Positions 37,005 through 45,809 are shown, counted from the first letter of the stretch. The stretch: DNA of 64,000 nt from Parafrigoribacterium mesophilum (GCF_039652555.1 NZ_JBDJAF010000001.1:2046001-2110000), one strand, 5' to 3'. Numbers and translations: made by a program. Notes: a model not told the origin generated them from the letters alone.

Positions 37005-38483
37005 TCAGCCCTGTGCGCGCCGCCCGGAACGACGCTCGCCGCCCACCGATGTCGAGGTGCTGTAGGTGCGCGGCGCGTTGGCCTGACGTCCGGCGCGGGG
37101 CGGATGCGACGCGCTGCGCTGGCTGGAACCGCGGCCCGCCGGCTGGCCGGCCCGGGCGGTATCCGTGGCGGGACGGCCGGAACGATCGTGGCGGGGTGCT
37201 GCACCTGCGCCGCGGTTGCCGTGCTTGCGCTGCGCGTTGGCACCCTGGGAGCGTCCGCGTCCGGGGCCCTGCGGCTGCACGGCGGCCCGCGGCTGCGGCT
37301 TCACGTACGCGGCGATCTCGCCGACCAGTGCGACGACCGACGCGGAGGTGGCGGTGACGTGCTCGGGAACGGCGGTGATCTGCGCCTTGCGCAGCATGGC
37401 GGCGGTGTCCCGGCGCTGGGTGGGCAGCACGACCACGGCGACGTCGCCGGCGGATCCGGCACGGGCGGTGCGGCCGCTGCGGTGCAGGTAGGCCTTGTGC
37501 TCGGCCGGCGGGTCGACGTGCACTACCAGTTCGATGTGCTCGATGTCGATGCCGCGGGCGGCGACATCCGTGGCCACCATGACGCGCGCGTCCCCGGCCG
37601 CGAACGTCGCGAGGTTGCGGTCGCGCTGCGACTGCGACAGGTTGCCGTGCAGGTCGACGGCCGGGATGCCGGCGTCGGTCAGCTGTTTGGCCAGCTTTTT
37701 GGCGTGGTGCTTGGTGCGCATGAACAGGATGCGGCGGCCGGTGCCCGAGGCGAGCATCTGCACGAGGTCTTTCTTGGCCTCCAGCGAGTCGACCTCGAAG
37801 ATGTGGTGGGTCATCGCCTCGACGTGCGAGTTGACGTCGTCGACCGAGTGGTGCACCTCGTTGTGGAGGAACTTCTTGACGATCTTGTCCACGCCGTTGT
37901 CCAGGGTGGCGGAGAACAGCAGGCGCTGGCCGGTGCCCGGCGTCTTGTCCAGGATGCGCGTGACGATGGGGAGGAAGCCGAGGTCGGCCATGTGGTCGGC
38001 CTCGTCCAGCACCGTGATCTCGACGGCATCCAGGGCGACGAAGCGCTGCTGCATGAGGTCTTCGAGGCGGCCGGGGCAGGCCACGACGATGTCGACACCG
38101 GCCTTCAGCGCGGCGACCTGCCGCTGCTGGGAGACGCCGCCGAAGATCGTGGTGATCTTCAGGCCATACGCCTCGGCGAGCGGGGCGATGGTCGCGGTGA
38201 TCTGGGTGGCCAGCTCCCGGGTGGGGGCGAGCACGAGGCCCAGCGGCCGGCCGGCGCGGCGCTGACCGCCGGCGAGCTTGCCGCCCAGGCGCGCCACCAT
38301 CGGAATGGCGAAGGCGAGGGTCTTGCCGCTGCCGGTCTTGCCGCGGCCGAGCACGTCGCGGCCGCTGAGGGTGTCCGGCAGGGTGTCCGCCTGGATCGGG
38401 AACGGGGAGGTGATGCCGCCCTTGGTGAGGGCGGAGATCAGTGGTGCGGGCACGCCGAGCGTGCCGAAGGATGTTTCAGACAT
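37005..38483 (-). CDS. DEAD-box RNA helicase
   Basis: A 492-residue helicase. The Q motif is TLGVPAPLISALTKGGITSPFPIQADTLP, Walker A GRGKTGSGKT, motif Ia PTREL, DEAD box VLDEADHM, SAT motif LFSATL, and motif VI HRSGRTARAG. The C-terminal tail is long, Arg/Gly/Gln-rich (RGRSQGANAQRKHGNRG), typical of RNA chaperone-like cold-shock helicases. The ATG at 38483 starts the conserved domain (MSETSFGTLG). A leader of about 260 nt, ending at the PR1 copy 3, separates it from the next gene. Confidence 0.94.
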   Translation of the reverse strand: MSETSFGTLGVPAPLISALTKGGITSPFPIQADTLPDTLSGRDVLGRGKTGSGKTLAFAIPMVARLGGKLAGGQRRAGRPLGLVLAPTRELATQITATIAPLAEAYGLKITTIFGGVSQQRQVAALKAGVDIVVACPGRLEDLMQQRFVALDAVEITVLDEADHMADLGFLPIVTRILDKTPGTGQRLLFSATLDNGVDKIVKKFLHNEVHHSVDDVNSHVEAMTHHIFEVDSLEAKKDLVQMLASGTGRRILFMRTKHHAKKLAKQLTDAGIPAVDLHGNLSQSQRDRNLATFAAGDARVMVATDVAARGIDIEHIELVVHVDPPAEHKAYLHRSGRTARAGSAGDVAVVVLPTQRRDTAAMLRKAQITAVPEHVTATSASVVALVGEIAAYVKPQPRAAVQPQGPGRGRSQGANAQRKHGNRGAGAAPRHDRSGRPATDTARAGQPAGRGSSQRSASHPPRAGRQANAPRTYSTSTSVGGERRSGRRAQG

Positions 38484-38849
38484 ATGAGATGCGTGGTGCC
38501 TTTCGGGCATCGGATACCGCCGGGCACGATGCATTGCACAGCACCGGCGGTGGTTGGCGAAGGTGGCGATGGCCACATCCGTTCGCCGCAGAAATTGTCT
38601 ACGAGCCCCGACACGGGGCGAGAAGAGTAAGTCCTTCGATCACGCACGTGAGCACGTCATCGAGAACAAGCGTTCAACGACGCAGGGAACCCGACAAGCG
38701 GATTCGCAAGTACCCTCAGCATAGCAGCCACCCGCTGCTGGCCCGTTTCAAGGAGTTTTTGCACCTGGGGACCGGATTGGTCGGCAACTAGGCTACGGAT
38801 GACAGATTCTCCGTGAAACGGGGTGGGAGGGGCCGGTTAGGCTGGGCGA
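38484..38849. other. intergenic region: helicase leader and PR1 copy 3
   Basis: The 366 nt between the divergent DEAD-box and ComB-like genes contain no gene. The helicase side is a long possible 5' leader, as often seen for cold-induced helicases, with the inverted motif CACGTGAGCACGTCAT near 38646. The ComB side holds PR1 copy 3. Confidence 0.5.
38742..38822. repeat. PR1 palindromic repeat, copy 3 (81 nt)
   Basis: Left arm 38742-38762 (CCCGTTTCAAGGAGTTTTTG...) and right arm 38802-38822 (...CTCCGTGAAACGGG) pair at 16 of 21 positions. Interior sequence (CCGGATTGGTCGGCAACTAGG) aligns with that of copy 1. It ends 27 nt before the ComB-like start codon. Confidence 0.84.
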
Positions 38850-39494
38850 GTGGAAGACCCGCATTCTCAGTACCGGTACCAGGTGCGGTTCGAGTGGGGT
38901 GCTGCCGGGGCCGCCGCGATCGGGCACGGCGTGGACGTGGTGGTCTGGGTTGACGTTCTCGACATCGATCAGGTTCCAGATGCCACGAACCCCGCGCCGC
39001 GCGCTGCGAATCAGGCTCCGGATGCCGCCCGCCCGGATGCCGATCCGGTCGGCACCGATCCGCTCGGCACCGATCCGCTCGGCGGCGCCCTGCCGCACGC
39101 TGCGGTGGTGGCCGGCGGCTTCCGCAACCGTGGGGCTATTGCGCGGTGGGTGCTGGACCAGCAGGCGGCGAAGGGGGATCGGTTCACCGTTGCGGTGATC
39201 GCCGCGGGAGGCGTGCGCACCGACGGTACGCCCAGGTTCACCGTTGAAGACCTGCTCGCCGCGGGCGCCGTGGTCGACGCGCTGGCCGGTGCCGGCATCG
39301 ACTACTGTTCCCCGGAGGCGGCCGCCGCGTGTGCGGCGTTCACCTCGCTGGCCCGGGCCACCGCGCACCTGGTGAGTGCCTCGGGGAGCGGGCAACAACT
39401 GATCGACCTGGGCCGTAGAAGCGACGTCGACCTCGCGAGTGAGATCGACGCGTCGCAGAGTGTCACGGTTCTGCGCGACCCGCTTCGGCCCTGA
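38850..39494 (+). CDS. 2-phosphosulfolactate phosphatase (ComB)-like protein
   Basis: A 214-residue protein resembling actinobacterial ComB homologues: DVVVWVDVLDID (metal-binding Asp strand), VAGGFRNRGAIARWVL, VAVIAAGG, RFTVEDLLAAGAVVDAL and CSPEAAAACAAF. In methanogens ComB dephosphorylates 2-phosphosulfolactate for coenzyme M synthesis. Here the substrate is probably different, as no other coenzyme M genes are seen. A Pro/Asp-rich loop (residues about 48-80) is encoded partly by three tandem 15-bp units (39041-39085, CGATCCGCTCGGCAC type) and is absent from typical ComB. Confidence 0.75.
   Translation: MEDPHSQYRYQVRFEWGAAGAAAIGHGVDVVVWVDVLDIDQVPDATNPAPRAANQAPDAARPDADPVGTDPLGTDPLGGALPHAAVVAGGFRNRGAIARWVLDQQAAKGDRFTVAVIAAGGVRTDGTPRFTVEDLLAAGAVVDALAGAGIDYCSPEAAAACAAFTSLARATAHLVSASGSGQQLIDLGRRSDVDLASEIDASQSVTVLRDPLRP
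39041..39085 (+). repeat. three tandem 15-bp units in the ComB-like gene
   Basis: CGATCCGGTCGGCAC, CGATCCGCTCGGCAC and CGATCCGCTCGGCGG follow one another directly and encode a repeated DPxGT-type pentapeptide. The length is a multiple of three, so copy-number change would keep the frame. Confidence 0.8.
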
Positions 39495-39676
39495 TGCACC
39501 GCTATCCGGAATGGCCTGCGGGTGTCCGGCGTTGCACGTTCTGTGGGGAATCATGCGGGGTGAATCATGCGGGGTGACTGCACGCCATGGCGGCGACTGG
39601 CATCCGGGATGCCATCGAGCCAAATGACACATGCATGATGACGCATAGATAACGACATCAACACGAGGAGAGTGCG

Positions 39677-39991
39677 ATGAAGGCAGTTCTGGGTGACACG
39701 GTGATCGCGGAAGCGGCGAAGGATGATCTGATTTCGATCGAGGGCAACTGGTATTTCCCGCCGGACAGCGTGAAGTCCGAGTTCTTGATGGAAAGCGACA
39801 CCCCGTACACCTGCCCGTGGAAGGGCGTCTGCCAGTACTTCAGCGTGACCGACCCGTCCGCCGACGGACGAGTACTGCAGGATCAGGCGTGGAGCTATCC
39901 GTCGCCGATGCCCAGTTCGTTCCGGCGTGTCGGCAAGGACTATAGCGGCTACGTGGCCTTCTGGAAGAACATCAAGGTCGTCGACAGCTAG
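39677..39991 (+). CDS. DUF427 family protein
   Basis: A 104-residue single-domain protein: VLGDTVIAEAAKDDLISIEGNWYFP, then TPYTCPWKGVCQYFSV and a closing YSGYVAFWKNIKV. The conserved TxCPWKGxCxY motif defines DUF427, a small beta-fold family with no agreed function. A GAGGAGAG ribosome site precedes the ATG. It stands alone upstream of the first solute-binding protein; direct tandem copies of GAATCATGCGGGGT (39547-39575) lie in its upstream region. Confidence 0.85.
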   Translation: MKAVLGDTVIAEAAKDDLISIEGNWYFPPDSVKSEFLMESDTPYTCPWKGVCQYFSVTDPSADGRVLQDQAWSYPSPMPSSFRRVGKDYSGYVAFWKNIKVVDS

Positions 39992-40011
39992 GTCGGTGTT
40001 GTCGTGAAGTA

Positions 40012-40075
40012 TTGACGCGTTCCGCATGGGCAGTTCATAATCCAGGACAGGCTTCTTGATTATCAGGCTGCCTGT
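40012..40075 (+). promoter_or_regulatory. promoter and leader hairpin of the first solute-binding protein
   Basis: TTGACG (40012-40017), 18-nt spacer, then CATAAT (40036-40041) fits a sigma-70-type promoter. Directly after it, GGACAGGC...GCCTGTTC (40045-40077) forms an inverted repeat at the start of the transcript that could be an operator or leader stem. Confidence 0.55.
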
Positions 40076-40150
40076 TCTTTGCTGAATGAAGTGCCACCGC
40101 CGCGGTACGCGACATGGAGGTCGCAGACTGCGCACGAAAGGGGTTGCAGA

Positions 40151-41131
40151 ATGCGACGTATTATCAAGCTTGGAATGGCGACGATGCTGGTCGGTGCTCT
40201 TGCCGGATGCAGCGCCGGGCCGGCCGGGGACAACAGCGGGACCGCGTCCGAGAAACCAGCCGAACTGACCGATGTCTCGGTGAGTATCGTGCCGTTCTCC
40301 CCGGACGCCGTGTTGTTCTACGCCATGGAGAATGGAATCTTCGAAAAGCACGGCCTCAAGGTCACGACACACAATGCGGCATCGCCCATCGAAGTGTCGG
40401 CGGCCCTGGTCAGCGGAACCGAGCAATTCGGCTTCATCACCACGCCGGTGTTGATCAACGCTGCACTGGCCGGCACCAGCCTGAAGTGCGTGTCACCGGT
40501 CGCCGGCCAGGTTCCGGACAAAGATGAAGAGAGCGGCCTGGTCGCCTCGAAGGCCAGCGGCATCACGTCGCTGGAAGGGTTCGCCAACAAGAAGGTCGCC
40601 ACCGTTCAGTTGGGCAGCATCAATCGCCTCGGCATGGAGAAGCTGTTCGATGACGCCGGCGTGAAGGGCGTGCAGTACGTGGCGATACCGTTCCCGCAGA
40701 TGCCACAGGCCTTGGCCGATGGTCGGGTGGACGGCGCCCAGGTCTCATCGCCGTTTCTTGACACGGCGCTGAAGGGTGGGGCCCAGTTGATCATGTATCC
40801 GAATTCGGTGGTATGGAAGAACGCCACGATCTACTGCTTCGCCGGTACTGGTACCTACCTCGACAAGAACCCGAAGGTCGCCAAGGCCTTCCAGGATGCC
40901 ATGAAGGAAGCGATCCTCTACGCGAAAGACCACCAGGACGAGGTGCTGGGCACGCTGGTTGAGCACATGAAGTTGACACCGGAAGTGGCGGCCGCACAGT
41001 CGTTGGCCACGAACTTCGTTCCCGAGATCAATGTCGAGTCGATCGACCACATTCAGAAGGAGATGAAGCACTTCGACTGGATCAAATCTACGGTCAGCGT
41101 CAGCGACCTGGTCTGGGAGCCGAAGAAGTAA
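40151..41131 (+). CDS. ABC transporter solute-binding lipoprotein (NMT1/SsuA-like), first paralogue
   Basis: A 326-residue lipoprotein with signal MRRIIKLGMATMLVGALAGC; the lipobox LAGC places the mature Cys at about residue 20. The mature part is a type 2 periplasmic-binding fold of the NMT1/THI5/SsuA/TauA group: VSIVPFSPDAVLFYAMENGIFEKHGL, SGTEQFGFITTPVLINAAL. It is clearly paralogous to the protein at 44820, with long shared stretches such as IPFPQMPQALADGRV and YLDKNPKVAKAFQDAMKE. No permease is adjacent, so it may share the one at 45895-48437. Confidence 0.88.
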   Translation: MRRIIKLGMATMLVGALAGCSAGPAGDNSGTASEKPAELTDVSVSIVPFSPDAVLFYAMENGIFEKHGLKVTTHNAASPIEVSAALVSGTEQFGFITTPVLINAALAGTSLKCVSPVAGQVPDKDEESGLVASKASGITSLEGFANKKVATVQLGSINRLGMEKLFDDAGVKGVQYVAIPFPQMPQALADGRVDGAQVSSPFLDTALKGGAQLIMYPNSVVWKNATIYCFAGTGTYLDKNPKVAKAFQDAMKEAILYAKDHQDEVLGTLVEHMKLTPEVAAAQSLATNFVPEINVESIDHIQKEMKHFDWIKSTVSVSDLVWEPKK

Positions 41132-41184
41132 CATCGGCCGGCTCCGGGGCTGGATGCGACTGCCCCCGACCCCGGGGCCGGCGA

Positions 41185-41205
41185 CACCCGGTGCTTCACC
41201 GGGTG
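41185..41205. terminator. short perfect hairpin between convergent genes
   Basis: CACCCGGTG-CTT-CACCGGGTG forms a perfect 9-bp stem with a 3-nt loop between the ends of the first solute-binding protein gene and the minus-strand monooxygenase gene. Likely a bidirectional terminator. Confidence 0.65.
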
Positions 41206-41288
41206 CAACAGGCGCTCGCCCAGGCGATCTACCACGACAATGTGGTCGACCGCTGGGTCTGCACGCGACGGCGTAGTTGATGAGTCCG

Positions 41289-42437
41289 TTACGCCGGCGA
41301 CGCCGGCGTGAGGTTCGTCAGAAGCCCGAGGTCGAGGTGGCGCACCCACTTGGCGGTGCTCCGGAAACACCACGGCCGCAGCGGCAGCAGTGCGTTGGGC
41401 CAATGGGACTGGGCCTGGCAGTACAACACCGCATTGCGCTGCGTTCGCCTCACCACGGGGCGCACCTCGAGCTCCCACTGATGCAGCAGATGGCGTATGC
41501 CTGAATCGGAATCCAGCGCTGCGTCGGTGCGGGCAGACAGCTGTCCCAGGTGGATACCGTCAAGCACCGCCATCGCCGCGCCCTGTCCACGATGCGGCGG
41601 CATGGCGTGAGCTGCGTCGCCAAGCAGTGCGACCCGGCCATCCGACCACGAGGAGCACACCAGCTCCGACAGCGCCGAGACCTTGGGTGTTGAGGCGATC
41701 ACACTGCGGATGATCTCGGCCTGATCCGGGAAACTCGTCATCCATCGGTCGGCGTTGAGGGAACGGCGATCGGCGCTGAGTCCATCGGCAGGACACGACA
41801 GATAAACGCCTGAGGCACCGTCCCCCAGCCAGCCGTAGCCCATCCGAAGTGTGCCGTTCCACCGTTCCGTCTTGCTGCCCTGCTCGGTTTCGGGCAGCAG
41901 GTAGTCCAGCGCGGTGAGCACTCCATAGTGATCGAGGGATCTGGTCCGCACCGCGATGTCCATGGACCGCCGAATCGCAGAGCCCACCCCATCGGCCCCG
42001 ACGGCCAAGTCGACGCGGGCCTCGTCCCCGTTCTCAAACACCACGGTGCCATCGGCCCGGGCAGCTTTCACCCCGGATGCGGCGACGATCCTGGCTCCGG
42101 CACGCACCGCCGCGTTCAGCAGCGCGCGGTGCAATCCGGCTCGGGACACGTAGTAGTACCGGCCACCGGAAAGGTTGTGCTGGGACGGTGTGTGTGCCCT
42201 GCCCCGGGTGTCGGCGTATGAGAACGAGCTCTTGGCATCACCGCCTCGGGTTGCATCCTCGGTGGCGCCGAGGTAATCGAGGGCGAGCAGGAGGTTCTCG
42301 CCGAGCACGATGGCGCCACCCGCGGCTTCGGTCAGATCCGGCCGACGTTCGTGGACGGTGACGTGATGTCCGTGCATAGCCAGCGCCGCGGCCGCGGTCA
42401 ACCCGCCGATTCCGCCGCCCGCGACGATCACCCGCAC
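41289..42437 (-). CDS. FAD-dependent aromatic monooxygenase (first)
   Basis: A 382-residue group A flavoprotein hydroxylase. FAD/NAD(P) motifs: VRVIVAGGGIGGLTAAAALAMHGHHVTVHERRP at the N-terminus, VGADGVGSAIRR (DG motif), and GRVALLGDAAHAMPPHRGQGAAMAVLDG (GD motif). These enzymes hydroxylate phenols or salicylate-like acids using NAD(P)H and O2. GTG start at 42437 with an AGGAGG site. It follows the LigW-like decarboxylase gene by 37 nt, so the decarboxylated phenol may be its substrate; this is inference. Confidence 0.87.
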   Translation of the reverse strand: MRVIVAGGGIGGLTAAAALAMHGHHVTVHERRPDLTEAAGGAIVLGENLLLALDYLGATEDATRGGDAKSSFSYADTRGRAHTPSQHNLSGGRYYYVSRAGLHRALLNAAVRAGARIVAASGVKAARADGTVVFENGDEARVDLAVGADGVGSAIRRSMDIAVRTRSLDHYGVLTALDYLLPETEQGSKTERWNGTLRMGYGWLGDGASGVYLSCPADGLSADRRSLNADRWMTSFPDQAEIIRSVIASTPKVSALSELVCSSWSDGRVALLGDAAHAMPPHRGQGAAMAVLDGIHLGQLSARTDAALDSDSGIRHLLHQWELEVRPVVRRTQRNAVLYCQAQSHWPNALLPLRPWCFRSTAKWVRHLDLGLLTNLTPASPA

Positions 42438-42474
42438 GCTCTGCCTCCTTCGGTGTCGTGGCGGTGCCCCGGTC

Positions 42475-43566
42475 TCACCCGATGTCGAGCCGGAAGACGT
42501 CCTTGGCAATGGACTCGAAGAAGGCCTTCTTCTCCGAGGCGGAATAGGGCAGGTTGTCTTGAGTGCGAACCTCGTCGAGTTGGTACTGGTACGGATAGTC
42601 CATGGCATACATGACGCGATCGGCGCCGACCACCGACCGCGCAAAGCTGATGGCCGGTTCCCACGCCATGCCGGAGGTGGTCAACCAGATGTTGCGCTTG
42701 AAGTACTCGCTCGGGGCGAGTTCGAGCGGCTTGATCGCATCGTAGCGCTGAGTGCGCACCTGGCCGGCGTGCATGAAGTCGATGCGGGAGAGCCAGAACG
42801 GAAGCGCCTCGCCGAGGTGCCCGACCACGATCTTGAGCCGTGGCAGCCGGTCGAGCAGCCCCGAGGTGATGATGCGCAGCAGGTGCATTCCGGTTTCGAC
42901 GCCGAATCCGAAGATCGCGCCATCCAGACCGGCTTCGGTCAGTGGCCCGATCATCCGGTTGTTGGGCAGATTTGGATGCAGGTACAGCGGCACATCCAGA
43001 TCCTGGAGCGCTTCCAAAATCGGGAAATACTTCGGGTTGTCGAGGTACTCGCCGTTGATGTGCGAATTGACGATAAGACCTTTGAGCCCCAACTCCGTGA
43101 TGGCACGCTGTAGCTCGGCCACGGCCGTCTCCGGTTCGTCGAAGCCGACGGCGGCCAAACCGGAGAACCGCGTCGGATGCCGGCGGCACGCCTCGGCAAT
43201 GCGATCGTTCGCGATCGTCGCGATCCGCCTGGCGTCGTCCACCCCCAGTACCTGGGTCCCCGGCGAGGTGAGTGAGAGCACCTGGTGGTCGATGCCCGCG
43301 GCATCCATGTCGGCCAGGCGGCGCTCGCCGAGATCCTGGATGCGTTCGACGATGCTCCGCGGCCAGGGGTTGGTGTTGTTGAGCAGGTAGTTCTCGAAGA
43401 CGTTGAAGCCGATGTTCTCGTTCGTGCCCGCGGCGAGCTGTTCTCGGTAGAGCGCGAACATTTCCGGTGGCGCGTACGCTTCCTCGGTGGCGATGCGCAG
43501 ATATCCTTGAGCGCCCCCGGTGGACAACGCTGATTCTTCGGGCAGCACGGACTCTTCGGATGGCAC
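42475..43566 (-). CDS. LigW-like aromatic carboxylate decarboxylase (amidohydrolase family 2)
   Basis: A 363-residue TIM-barrel metal enzyme. In place of the HxH of most amidohydrolases it has Glu in YLRIATEEAYA, as in 5-carboxyvanillate decarboxylase LigW. The remaining metal and active-site residues appear in LYLHPNLPNN, VVGHLGEALPFWL and VMYAMDYPYQY. LigW removes CO2 non-oxidatively from an ortho-hydroxy benzoate. A similar substrate is likely; 5-carboxyvanillate itself is not shown. The GTG at 43566 has an AGGAGA site and skips an unlikely N-terminal extension. It lies between the IclR regulator and the first monooxygenase. Confidence 0.82.
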   Translation of the reverse strand: MPSEESVLPEESALSTGGAQGYLRIATEEAYAPPEMFALYREQLAAGTNENIGFNVFENYLLNNTNPWPRSIVERIQDLGERRLADMDAAGIDHQVLSLTSPGTQVLGVDDARRIATIANDRIAEACRRHPTRFSGLAAVGFDEPETAVAELQRAITELGLKGLIVNSHINGEYLDNPKYFPILEALQDLDVPLYLHPNLPNNRMIGPLTEAGLDGAIFGFGVETGMHLLRIITSGLLDRLPRLKIVVGHLGEALPFWLSRIDFMHAGQVRTQRYDAIKPLELAPSEYFKRNIWLTTSGMAWEPAISFARSVVGADRVMYAMDYPYQYQLDEVRTQDNLPYSASEKKAFFESIAKDVFRLDIG

Positions 43567-43675
43567 GGATTGTCTCCTGACTGGTGAGGCTCGACTCGTG
43601 CCACCCACAGTTATCGACGGAGCACAGCGAACGCAACAATCGCGGGAGATTTTCCGTGGGGAGGAATGCCCGGCG

Positions 43676-44458
43676 CTAGAGGAGGTCCGCGCCGATGGCC
43701 TCGGCGGTCTCCCGCAATGCTTGAACGCGCACGGCGATATCCGCCGGCGGCAGCATCCGGCTGGTCGGAGTCGACACTGCTAGGGCCGCAATGGGATGGC
43801 CGGATCTGTCCCGGATGGCCACTGCTACCGCCCACAGTCCGACCTGGCTCTCGCCGATGTTGAGCCCGTAACCGCGTTTGCGCACGATGGCCAGTTCGCT
43901 CTCCAGCTTGCCGAGGTCGGTCACCGTGTTGTCGGTCAGTTTGCGCAGACCGTGTGGATAGAGCAATTTCAGCTGCTCCGGAGGCAGATTGGCGAGGAGG
44001 ACCTTGCCTCCCGAGGTGGCGTAGGCGGGCAGCAGGGTGCCGGTGCGCGGGGAGACCCGCACCATTTGGTCGCCCTCGACGCCGTCGATGAATCGGCAGC
44101 CGTCGTCCTCCAGAGCGATCAGGTTCACCGTTTCGTGCAGCAGTCGCGCGAGCCGCTCCATGTGGCTGCGCGCCCTGCGGCGCACGTCCAATTCCTTGAT
44201 CGACGCCAGCGCGATCTCGACGAGCACCCGGCCGGCGCGGTAGGTCTTGCTGCCGCGGTCCTGCACGACGAAGCCCCGCCAGGCCAGCGTGGAGAGGATG
44301 CGATGCGCCGTGGAGGGCGCTACATCCAGTTCGGCGGCAACGTCCCGAACCCGAAGCTCGCTGCGTTCGTGGAGGAGCAGCAACAGCTGCAACGCGTTGT
44401 CGACCGACCCGATCAGGTAGGCCGGCGGCTCGGTCCGAGAGTCGCTTCCATTCTGCAT
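43676..44458 (-). CDS. IclR family transcriptional regulator
   Basis: A 260-residue regulator with an N-terminal winged helix (SVDNALQLLLLLHERSELRVRDVAAELDVAPSTAHRILSTLAWRGFVVQD) and a C-terminal effector-binding GAF-like domain (RVSPRTGTLLPAYATSGGKVLLANLPPEQLKLLYP, AVAIRDRSGHPIAALAVSTPT). IclR proteins often control aromatic catabolism. It is divergent from the second solute-binding protein operon and upstream of the LigW-like gene, well placed to control both. Confidence 0.92.
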   Translation of the reverse strand: MQNGSDSRTEPPAYLIGSVDNALQLLLLLHERSELRVRDVAAELDVAPSTAHRILSTLAWRGFVVQDRGSKTYRAGRVLVEIALASIKELDVRRRARSHMERLARLLHETVNLIALEDDGCRFIDGVEGDQMVRVSPRTGTLLPAYATSGGKVLLANLPPEQLKLLYPHGLRKLTDNTVTDLGKLESELAIVRKRGYGLNIGESQVGLWAVAVAIRDRSGHPIAALAVSTPTSRMLPPADIAVRVQALRETAEAIGADLL

Positions 44459-44461
44459 AGT

Positions 44462-44471
44462 AGAACGTTCT
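44462..44471. promoter_or_regulatory. AGAACGTTCT palindrome upstream of the IclR gene
   Basis: A perfect 10-bp palindrome 3 nt upstream of the IclR start codon. Position suggests an autoregulatory operator overlapping the ribosome site, but 10 bp is short and no second copy was noted upstream of the divergent operon. Confidence 0.35.
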
Positions 44472-44819
44472 CACGTTTCCTTGCCGGAGGGTGGGATTAA
44501 GTGGTTAGCATCAGCAACCGGGTTTGAACCGCTTGCCGCGTGGAAAATCCGGATGCTGGCCGTGCTGTCCCCCATTCACCTCCAGGGAGACAGCGCCCGA
44601 GAGGATGACCGGAGCAGTGCGCAATGATGCGACAGTGGCTTTCCCGATGGATCCTCCCGCACGTTCGGGGAAGGAGCTGAAGACACGCTCCCGATGAGGA
44701 GTCTGGAACCCACGAGCTGGTTTCCCCACGGCGGCCTGAACCGCCTGCACACGTACACACCCAGTCGCAGCAACAGCCGAGACCGCGAGCGTCCGGCTGC
44801 ATGGAGAGGACTAAAGAGT
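44472..44819. other. intergenic region upstream of the transport-catabolic operon
   Basis: About 350 nt without a convincing gene between the divergent IclR and solute-binding protein genes. It should hold the promoter of the six-gene operon. I see no clear -35/-10 pair; several purine-rich stretches occur, and the ATG at 44820 follows GAGAGGACTAAAGAGT. Confidence 0.45.
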
Positions 44820-45809
44820 ATGCAAAAGATCATCAAGCTTGGCCTGGTCGGGATGCTGGTAGGCGCCCTTGCCGCCTGCAGCACCGGCCCCACGGCCGGC
44901 GACACCGACACGAAAACCGACTCGAAAACGGATGCGCCGATCAGTATGACCGATGTGACGGTGGGCATCGTGCCGTTCTCGCCGAATGCCATCCTGTTCC
45001 ACGCCATGGACAGCGGCATCTTCGAGAAGCACGGACTCAAGGTGACCACGCAGCCGGCAGCGTCGCCGATCGAAGTTTCGGCGGCCATGGTGAGCGGGAC
45101 CCAGCAGTTCGGTTTTATCACCACGCCGGTGTTGATCAATGCGGCTATTGCCGGCACGAGCCTGAAGTGCGTGTCGCCGATTGACGGCGAACTCAGCTCC
45201 GAGCGCGATGCCAGTGCCCTGGTCGCGTCCAAGGAGAGCGGGATCACCACTCTGGCGGGCTTCGCCGGCAAGAAGTTCGCCGTTGTGCAATTGGGCAGTA
45301 TCAACCGGCTCGGCGCGCAGAAGCTGTTCGACGACGCGGGAGTCAAGGACGTCGAGTATGTCGCCATCCCGTTCCCGCAGATGCCGCAAGCCCTGGCCGA
45401 CGGTCGGGTATCCGGCGCGGTGATCACGTCGCCGTTCTCCGGCACCGCCATTGCCGCCGGCGCCAAGGTGATTGCCCACCCGAGCTCCGACACCTGGCCG
45501 AACGGCACGATTTACTGCTACGCCGGCACGGGGGATTACCTCGACAAGAACCCCAAGGTTGCCAAGGCCTTCCAGGATGCGATGAAGGAATCCATCCTGT
45601 ATACGAAGGATCACGAGGCCGAGGTGCTCAAGACGTTGGTCGAGCACCTGAAGCTGACTCCGGAGGTGGCGGCGAAGCAGGTGATCCCGAGCAACTACGT
45701 GCCGGAGCTCAACATCAAGTCGATCGACAGCATCCAGGCCGAGATGAAGCGACAGGGCTGGATCAAGGCCACCGTCGACGTCAATGACCTGGTCTGGACC
45801 GCGAAGTAG
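44820..45809 (+). CDS. ABC transporter solute-binding lipoprotein (NMT1/SsuA-like), second paralogue
   Basis: A 329-residue lipoprotein, signal MQKIIKLGLVGMLVGALAAC with lipobox LAAC. The mature domain (VTVGIVPFSPNAILFHAMDSGIFEKHGLKV, ITTPVLINAAIAGTSLKCVSPIDGE) is paralogous to the product of 40151. As the first gene before two permeases and an ATPase it is the cognate receptor. NMT1/SsuA folds bind sulfonates, pyrimidine precursors or aromatic acids; the surrounding enzymes favour an aromatic acid. Confidence 0.9.
   Translation: MQKIIKLGLVGMLVGALAACSTGPTAGDTDTKTDSKTDAPISMTDVTVGIVPFSPNAILFHAMDSGIFEKHGLKVTTQPAASPIEVSAAMVSGTQQFGFITTPVLINAAIAGTSLKCVSPIDGELSSERDASALVASKESGITTLAGFAGKKFAVVQLGSINRLGAQKLFDDAGVKDVEYVAIPFPQMPQALADGRVSGAVITSPFSGTAIAAGAKVIAHPSSDTWPNGTIYCYAGTGDYLDKNPKVAKAFQDAMKESILYTKDHEAEVLKTLVEHLKLTPEVAAKQVIPSNYVPELNIKSIDSIQAEMKRQGWIKATVDVNDLVWTAK

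Noticed and set aside
39547..39575. Direct repeat GAATCATGCGGGGT as a phage or plasmid iteron
   Set aside because: Only two copies, with no replication gene nearby.
41206..41288. Possible gene remnant (AIYHDNVVDRWV reading) after the first solute-binding protein
   Set aside because: The frame looks protein-like but is too short, and I could not match it to a family with confidence.
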